Source of the DNA: Theristus sp. LFF4_11
Taxonomy: Eukaryota > Nematoda > Chromadorea > Monhysterida > Xyalidae
Reading direction: 5' to 3'
Length of the DNA: 18,625 nt
NCBI GenBank assembly: GCA_030248135.1
Contig: JASANC010000820.1
Coordinates: 1-18,625 of the forward strand
Part shown: one piece after another, positions 18,484 to 18,625 of the stretch
Position numbering within the stretch: the stretch's first letter is position 1
Layout of the letters: every line of letters starts with the position of its first letter
Notes under the pieces: model-generated
Seen by the model: only the letters and a program-made list of their open reading frames with translations
Databases searched by the model: none
Told to the model about the DNA's origin: nothing
Program-made: the position numbers and the translations under genes

Positions 18484-18625
18484 CACGGTAATCAATCTCA
18501 TTTCAGTTTTTCTCAAAAATACCGTAACTTTTGTTGTTTTTTCTTGACGTTTGTGTCTATCCCTGCATAGATTTTGTTGTTTCTGACCAAACAAGCAGCT
18601 TGTTTACAAAATATTCTGTATTTTA

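Overview
This is a stretch of eukaryotic nuclear DNA. Genes are split by short introns (78-279 bp), intergenic DNA is AT-rich, and small DNA transposons are scattered through it. The two recognisable enzymes or transporters are animal-type: a SUGCT-like family III CoA-transferase and an SLC35A-type nucleotide-sugar transporter. Compact introns and a mariner/Tc1-like element suit a small-genome invertebrate. A nematode is possible, but the sequence does not settle the phylum. I see no bacterial operon, CRISPR, phage, rRNA or convincing tRNA.

Positions 1-3140 are repeat-rich: two short hairpin elements (23-81, 645-786), a 782-bp foldback element with about 250-bp arms (913-1694), and a 1282-bp mariner/Tc1-like element (1854-3135). 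The last has TA target duplications, terminal inverted repeats of about 135 bp, and an interior mostly taken over by about eleven tandem 63-bp units. The unit encodes a 21-residue piece that looks like part of the transposase C-terminal region. The true transposase C-terminus survives just downstream of the array, so the array looks like an in-frame amplification inside a dead transposase gene.

Positions 3406-4332 (minus strand) hold a two-exon gene for a 245-residue type I membrane protein of unknown function: signal peptide, six-cysteine ectodomain, acidic Pro-rich stalk, one membrane segment. Positions 4333-12943 are almost gene-free. I can support only a possible terminal exon (9821-9985, minus) and a few small repeats there.

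Positions 12944-18061 carry two well-supported minus-strand genes in tandem. The nucleotide-sugar transporter (16477-18061, 4 exons, 377 aa) lies upstream in transcription order. SUGCT (12944-15436, 9 exons, 403 aa from the visible ATG) follows about 1 kb later. Both reading frames assemble cleanly through splice sites. Small palindromic transposons sit in two SUGCT introns and just past the transporter stop codon; two of the three belong to one family. The right end (18325-18483) has a 22-G run followed by GC-rich palindromic sequence.

The genes have no obvious shared pathway: one acts in mitochondrial glutarate metabolism, one in Golgi sugar supply, and one is an unknown surface or secretory-pathway protein. 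The most notable observation is the transposase-derived 63-bp array. I found no convincing new multi-gene system.
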